From the NCBI GenBank assembly GCA_016765685.1, contig JAESPR010000091.1, positions 1 to 37,931 of the forward strand: DNA of 37,931 nt, given 5' to 3'. Source of the stretch: Colwellia sp. (GTDB lineage: Bacteria > Pseudomonadota > Gammaproteobacteria > Enterobacterales > Alteromonadaceae). Shown piece after piece: positions 34,094 to 37,931 of this stretch; position 1 is the first letter of the stretch, and every line of letters starts with the position of its first letter. Under the pieces are notes generated by a model. That model had not been told where the DNA came from. It was given only the letters and a program-made list of their open reading frames with translations, and searched no databases. The position numbers and the translations under genes are program-made.

Positions 34094-35470
34094 CTAACAT
34101 TCAATAATATTCACCGCTAAACCACCACGAGATGTTTCTTTATATTTAGTCTTCATATCATTACCTGTTTCCCACATCGTTTTGATGACTTTGTCTAAAG
34201 AAACTTTTGATGTACCTGTGCCCCGAAGTGCCAAGCGAGAGGCGTTAATAGCTTTTACTGAACCCATGGCATTACGTTCAATACAAGGAACTTGCACTAA
34301 GCCGCCAACTGGATCGCAGGTTAAACCTAGATTGTGTTCCATGCCTATTTCAGCGGCGTTTTCTACTTGTATTGGTGTGCCACCCATAATTTCTGTTAAT
34401 GCGCCCGCTGCCATTGAACAAGCAACTCCTACTTCACCTTGGCAACCCACTTCAGCACCCGATATTGAGGCATTCGTTTTATATAAAATACCAATAGCGG
34501 CCGCGGTGAGTAAATAGCGGACACAATCATCGTCTGATACTGGTTTTACAAATTTATCGTAATAACATAATACTGCGGGAATAATACCAGCGGCACCGTT
34601 TGTTGGTGCGGTTACTACACGGCTGCCGGCAGCATTTTCTTCATTGACGGCTAAAGCAAATAAGTTAACCCAGTCCAACGCACTCAGTGGGTCATCCGAC
34701 TTTTCTACCATTAACGATCTATACAGTGCTGGCGCACGCCGGTTTACTTTTAATCCACCAGGTAAAATACCCTCTGTAGCAATGCCGCGATCGACACTGC
34801 TGCGCATTGCTTGCCATATATTGCCTAATTTTGCACGAATAGTAGCTTCATCGTTTAAGCATTTTTCATTATTCATCATCATGGTGCTAATGCTTAAACC
34901 ACTTTCTTGTGCTAATGCCAATAATTCTGCAGCATTACTGAATTTATGAGGTTTGTTAATATTGCTATGCAAGGATAACGCTTTGTCTTTTTCTTTTTCA
35001 AAATCACAATCTTCAACGATAAAACCGCCGCCAATAGAGTAATAGGTTTGCTCTAAAACAATAGTGTTACCTTGATAGGCGAATAAGGTCATGGCATTAG
35101 CATGAGCAGGCAAGCTTTTTCTATGGTGATAAATAATGGCGTCATCTTTAGGGAAATCGACGCTGTATTTGCCGTTAAGTTTAATTTTCTGAGTCTCAAC
35201 CACATGAGATAAAATAGAGTCAATGCTGTCAACAGGAATTGTTTCAGGCATTTCACCGGATAATCCTAAAATGACCGCTTTACCGGTACCATGACCAATA
35301 CCTGTTTGGCCTAAAGAGCCAAATAACTCACACTTTACTCGATCAACTGTTGATATTTGAGAGCGTTTTTGCAGCGCATCAATAAATAATTTTGCGGCTT
35401 TCATTGGTCCCACTGTATGAGAGCTAGAAGGGCCTATGCCAATTGAGAACATATCAAATACACTAATCAT
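34094..35470 (-). CDS. sdaA: L-serine ammonia-lyase (iron-sulfur dependent)
   Basis: 458 residues from the ATG at 35470, which yields MISVFDMFSIGIGPSSSHT, the typical family start; a GTG at 35503 would add 11 atypical residues. The single-chain bacterial type contains the beta domain (GPSSSHTVGPM) and the catalytic alpha domain. The three iron-sulfur cluster cysteines are C343 (GAEVGCQGEVG), C385 (GLTCDPVGG) and C396 (VQVPCIERNA). It deaminates L-serine to pyruvate and ammonia using a 4Fe-4S cluster, in the cytoplasm. It lies downstream of nudL and pabB on the minus strand, the same order as in E. coli (pabB-nudL-sdaA), with 134 bases before it, where a separate promoter could lie. All key residues are present. 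Confidence 0.95.
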   Translation of the reverse strand: MISVFDMFSIGIGPSSSHTVGPMKAAKLFIDALQKRSQISTVDRVKCELFGSLGQTGIGHGTGKAVILGLSGEMPETIPVDSIDSILSHVVETQKIKLNGKYSVDFPKDDAIIYHHRKSLPAHANAMTLFAYQGNTIVLEQTYYSIGGGFIVEDCDFEKEKDKALSLHSNINKPHKFSNAAELLALAQESGLSISTMMMNNEKCLNDEATIRAKLGNIWQAMRSSVDRGIATEGILPGGLKVNRRAPALYRSLMVEKSDDPLSALDWVNLFALAVNEENAAGSRVVTAPTNGAAGIIPAVLCYYDKFVKPVSDDDCVRYLLTAAAIGILYKTNASISGAEVGCQGEVGVACSMAAGALTEIMGGTPIQVENAAEIGMEHNLGLTCDPVGGLVQVPCIERNAMGSVKAINASRLALRGTGTSKVSLDKVIKTMWETGNDMKTKYKETSRGGLAVNIIEC

Positions 35471-35604
35471 GGGTAATTCCGAATAAAATTTTGTCGTTTG
35501 CACTTTGTGCTGGGATTAATATGGCTAATGATAACTGAAAGTCAGCAACTTTAACAACATAAGTTCTCGATAAGCTATATTTGAAAAATCAAAAGTCACC
35601 AAGG

Positions 35605-36222
35605 TTACTTAATATGATCAACTAAGTCTTTCATCATGGCTGCGGTTGCCCCCCAAATGTTATAGTGCTGGTAAGGATAAAAATGAACATTATGATGGCG
35701 GCCATTACGATAAGAGACAATAGTATGGTGATTTTCATCTGTTAAAAAGTGTTGCAATGGCACCTGAAAAATTTCATCAACCTCATTATCATCTTTTTGA
35801 TAGGTTTGCACAGAATTAATTATAGCGATTATAGGCGTGACTTGATAACCACTGATAATTTCATAACTTGCTAGCTGGCCAATAACGGTGACTGTATTTG
35901 GGTCTAAACCAATTTCTTCTTGCGCTTCTCTTAAGGCAGTATGAACTAAATTTTTGTCGGTCGGCTCTGCTTTACCGCCGGGAAAACTTATCTGAGAAGG
36001 GTGATGTTTTAAATGACTTGCTCTTTTGGTTAATAATACGTGTAAACCAACGGATGAACCGTCGCTACCTGTTGCGCTTGAATCTGCTTGGTTGTCTTTG
36101 TTAGGCTCAAATAAGGCGATCAGTACCGCCGCCGATTTTAACGGTGCATGATGTTGATAATTATGACAAGAATCACAGTGTTGTTGAAGATTAAATCGAC
36201 ATAAAAACTCAGTTTTATTCAT
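35605..36222 (-). CDS. nudL: Nudix hydrolase NudL, probable CoA pyrophosphatase
   Basis: 205 residues from the ATG at 36222; a GTG at 36225 would add one residue. The Nudix box is GGKAEPTDKNLVHTALREAQ followed by EEIGL, with the catalytic REAQEE helix at 98-103. LLTKRASHLKHHPSQISFPG just before it corresponds to the family-specific motif of CoA pyrophosphatases (UPF0035). A Ser/Asp-rich loop of about 20 residues at 40-58 is longer than usual. The enzyme is expected to split CoA or acyl-CoA to 3',5'-ADP and phosphopantetheine. Its start overlaps the pabB stop by eight bases (ATGAATAA), implying translational coupling. The pabB-nudL-sdaA order is conserved from enterobacteria. Confidence 0.9.
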   Translation of the reverse strand: MNKTEFLCRFNLQQHCDSCHNYQHHAPLKSAAVLIALFEPNKDNQADSSATGSDGSSVGLHVLLTKRASHLKHHPSQISFPGGKAEPTDKNLVHTALREAQEEIGLDPNTVTVIGQLASYEIISGYQVTPIIAIINSVQTYQKDDNEVDEIFQVPLQHFLTDENHHTIVSYRNGRHHNVHFYPYQHYNIWGATAAMMKDLVDHIK

Positions 36223-37696
36223 CACAGTTACGCCCTTGCTTACCTAGTTTATCTAATACCGGTAAAATGCGGCTTACTTTATCAAAGGTTTCCTGATATT
36301 CACTGCTTGCTATTGAATCTGCCACTAACCCGCCACCAGCCCAGCAATATATTTTGTTTGATGGATTATCCGACGTATTAGCACTTTTTGCATGATCACA
36401 AATTAAGGTGCGAATAGTAATACTGGTATCCATAGTGCCACAGTTTGAGATATAACCGATGCTGCCACAATAAACACTACGTCTATGGGGTTCTAGTTGC
36501 TCGATAATTTCCATGGCTCGAATTTTTGGGGCACCTGTTATTGAGCCACCTGGAAAGGCGCCGCGCAGTAAATCACTAACCTTATACTGTTTGGCTAGCT
36601 CGCCTTCAACGGTACTAACAAGGTGATGAACGGCAGGAAAACTTTCAATATCAAATAATTTAGGCACAACCACAGAATTTGGTTTACATACCTTTGAGAT
36701 ATCATTGCGTAGTAAATCAACAATCATTAAGTTTTCAGCACGATCTTTTATCGAATGAGCAAGTAACTGTGCATTTTTTGCATCCTGCTTATTATTCGTG
36801 CTTCTTGGCATAGTGCCTTTAATGGGTTTACTTTGTATTTTACCCTGTTTACATTGTAAAAAACGTTCGGGTGAAACACTTAAAATAACGGCACTTTCTA
36901 AGCGTATGAAAGCAGAAAATGGTGCTTTGTTTTCGGTTCTAAGAGCACAATATGCTTGAAATTCATCACCTTGATATTGAGCGCTAAAGCGTTGTGCTAA
37001 GTTAATTTGATAACAGTCCCCCGCTAACAGGTATTGTTGAACTTGGTTAAATTTTTCAATATAACTGCTTTTGTTGATATTACTCAGCCAGTTTGATGTT
37101 AAAGAAAAGTGTTGCGGTATTAAGGTTTCATTGTAGTGATTCATGAGCCGTGTTTGTATAAAATCTTGCAACTGTTGGCGTTTGTCTGGCGGACAAACTA
37201 AGAAAAACTGTTGTTTTTTATGATCAAAAATTATTGCTTGGCTGTAAATTCCTACTGCCATGTCGGGCAAGTTAATATCTTGCTCTGCTTGTATTGGCAG
37301 CTTTTCAAAACGACGTCCTAAATCATAGGCAAAATAACCTAGTGCACCACCTAAAAAGGGCAATTTTTGCGGCGAGGGCTCTAACGGTGTTAATATTTGC
37401 GCTTGAACTTTTTCTAATAAAGTTAAGGGATCTTCTTCACTACTATAGGTCTCACCACAGGTAGTGAAATTAACACTCGTTTTATCACCATAGGTGCATA
37501 AAGTGGCTTCGGGTTGCCAAACCATAATATCAAAACAACCATCTACATGTTCACTTTGTCCAGAATCTAACCACATTGCCCAAGGTTTATTGGCTATTGA
37601 TGTGAATAAAGTTAATGGTGTTATATCACTCGCTAAAATTAATTTATCAGTAGATAAAGTTAAGGGGGTTAATGAAGCTAAAGTGTTGGTAAGCAA
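36215..37696 (-). CDS. pabB: Aminodeoxychorismate synthase component I
   Basis: 493 residues starting at TTG (37696); no ATG exists near the expected N-terminus and an in-frame stop lies just upstream, so TTG is the best start although no clear ribosome-binding site precedes it. The sequence aligns with E. coli PabB from PWAMWLDSG onward: FLGGALGYFAYDLGRRFE, GDCYQINLAQRF, ILSVSPERFL, DRAENLMIVDLLRND, AFPGGSITGAPKIRAMEII and CGSIGY. PIKGT at 291-295 with Lys293 is the PabB signature that distinguishes it from anthranilate synthase (PIAGT). With PabA it aminates chorismate to aminodeoxychorismate for folate synthesis. It heads the pabB-nudL(-sdaA) group. Confidence 0.95.
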   Translation of the reverse strand: MLTNTLASLTPLTLSTDKLILASDITPLTLFTSIANKPWAMWLDSGQSEHVDGCFDIMVWQPEATLCTYGDKTSVNFTTCGETYSSEEDPLTLLEKVQAQILTPLEPSPQKLPFLGGALGYFAYDLGRRFEKLPIQAEQDINLPDMAVGIYSQAIIFDHKKQQFFLVCPPDKRQQLQDFIQTRLMNHYNETLIPQHFSLTSNWLSNINKSSYIEKFNQVQQYLLAGDCYQINLAQRFSAQYQGDEFQAYCALRTENKAPFSAFIRLESAVILSVSPERFLQCKQGKIQSKPIKGTMPRSTNNKQDAKNAQLLAHSIKDRAENLMIVDLLRNDISKVCKPNSVVVPKLFDIESFPAVHHLVSTVEGELAKQYKVSDLLRGAFPGGSITGAPKIRAMEIIEQLEPHRRSVYCGSIGYISNCGTMDTSITIRTLICDHAKSANTSDNPSNKIYCWAGGGLVADSIASSEYQETFDKVSRILPVLDKLGKQGRNCDE

Positions 37697-37931
37697 GGTG
37701 GTAGTTACTCTGATTATTCGTTAGGTAAATGTTCATATTCTACTATTGGCTACTAGTCGCGCTTTCAATAGCAAAGTATTATACTTATACCAACCAGACT
37801 AACTAAGTGATCTTTTTAAATGGTTTAAATATCCAATAACATCGTTGCTTTCAATCCTAATAGCCAGCTATTATTCAATCAAGCGCCTTGTTCTTGAAAA
37901 TTTACCCTCATTAAAATTTGAACCATTAATT
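37697..37931. other. AT-rich end region upstream of pabB
   Basis: 235 bases with no convincing gene on either strand. It should hold the pabB promoter. I see no strong hairpin or binding-site palindrome, and the neighbouring gene is outside the window. Confidence 0.5.

Overview
The window is about 38 kb of AT-rich gammaproteobacterial chromosome. Protein similarities recalled from memory (DnaK/DnaJ, CysB, SohB, PabB, small Alteromonadales-type hypotheticals) and the many secreted hydrolases point to a marine Alteromonadales, most like Colwelliaceae (Colwellia/Thalassotalea). The genus is an inference; no database was searched.

Layout. (1) 1-1910: 3' end of dnaK, a structured intergenic region with a palindrome and a REP-like element, then dnaJ with a strong terminator. 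(2) 1980-3900: a decayed IS4-type transposase tail, interrupted by an apparently intact ISKra4-family insertion sequence with matching terminal inverted repeats. (3) 4012-11217: a mostly co-directional block containing a possible 30-residue membrane peptide, an acidic hypothetical, yoaA helicase, tsaB, a small hypothetical, an M50B-like membrane protein, an alpha/beta hydrolase and fadD. (4) 11288-18757: yciK on the minus strand, then a Pla-1/cef (VolA-like) lipase lipoprotein, a penicillin-acylase-family lipoprotein, and sohB. (5) 19004-28175: a double-Cache GGDEF-EAL protein, a TonB-dependent receptor, a seven-repeat Ig-like lipoprotein, and a minus-strand arginase-family enzyme. (6) 28586-34012: topA, two minus-strand small or hypothetical genes, and cysB. 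(7) 34094-37696: pabB-nudL-sdaA on the minus strand, with pabB and nudL overlapping.

Conserved skeleton. Three blocks match gene neighbourhoods known from enterobacteria: yoaA-tsaB-fadD, yciK-sohB-topA-cysB, and pabB-nudL-sdaA. The accessory genes sit as inserts within this housekeeping frame.

Functional themes. fadD and the surface lipase each have an upstream palindrome resembling the FadR operator (ACTGGT...CAGT and AACTGGT...ACTAGTT). This suggests shared acyl-CoA-responsive control of lipid breakdown outside the cell and fatty-acid activation inside it. The acylase next to the lipase could release further fatty acids from N-acyl compounds. The other accessory genes (c-di-GMP enzyme, TonB receptor, Ig-like lipoprotein) are envelope or sensing functions with unknown ligands. 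I found no CRISPR array, tRNA, rRNA, prophage or recognisable defence island, and no clearly new multi-gene system. The most interesting signals are the putative FadR link, the nested insertion sequences, and shared structured DNA in intergenic regions.
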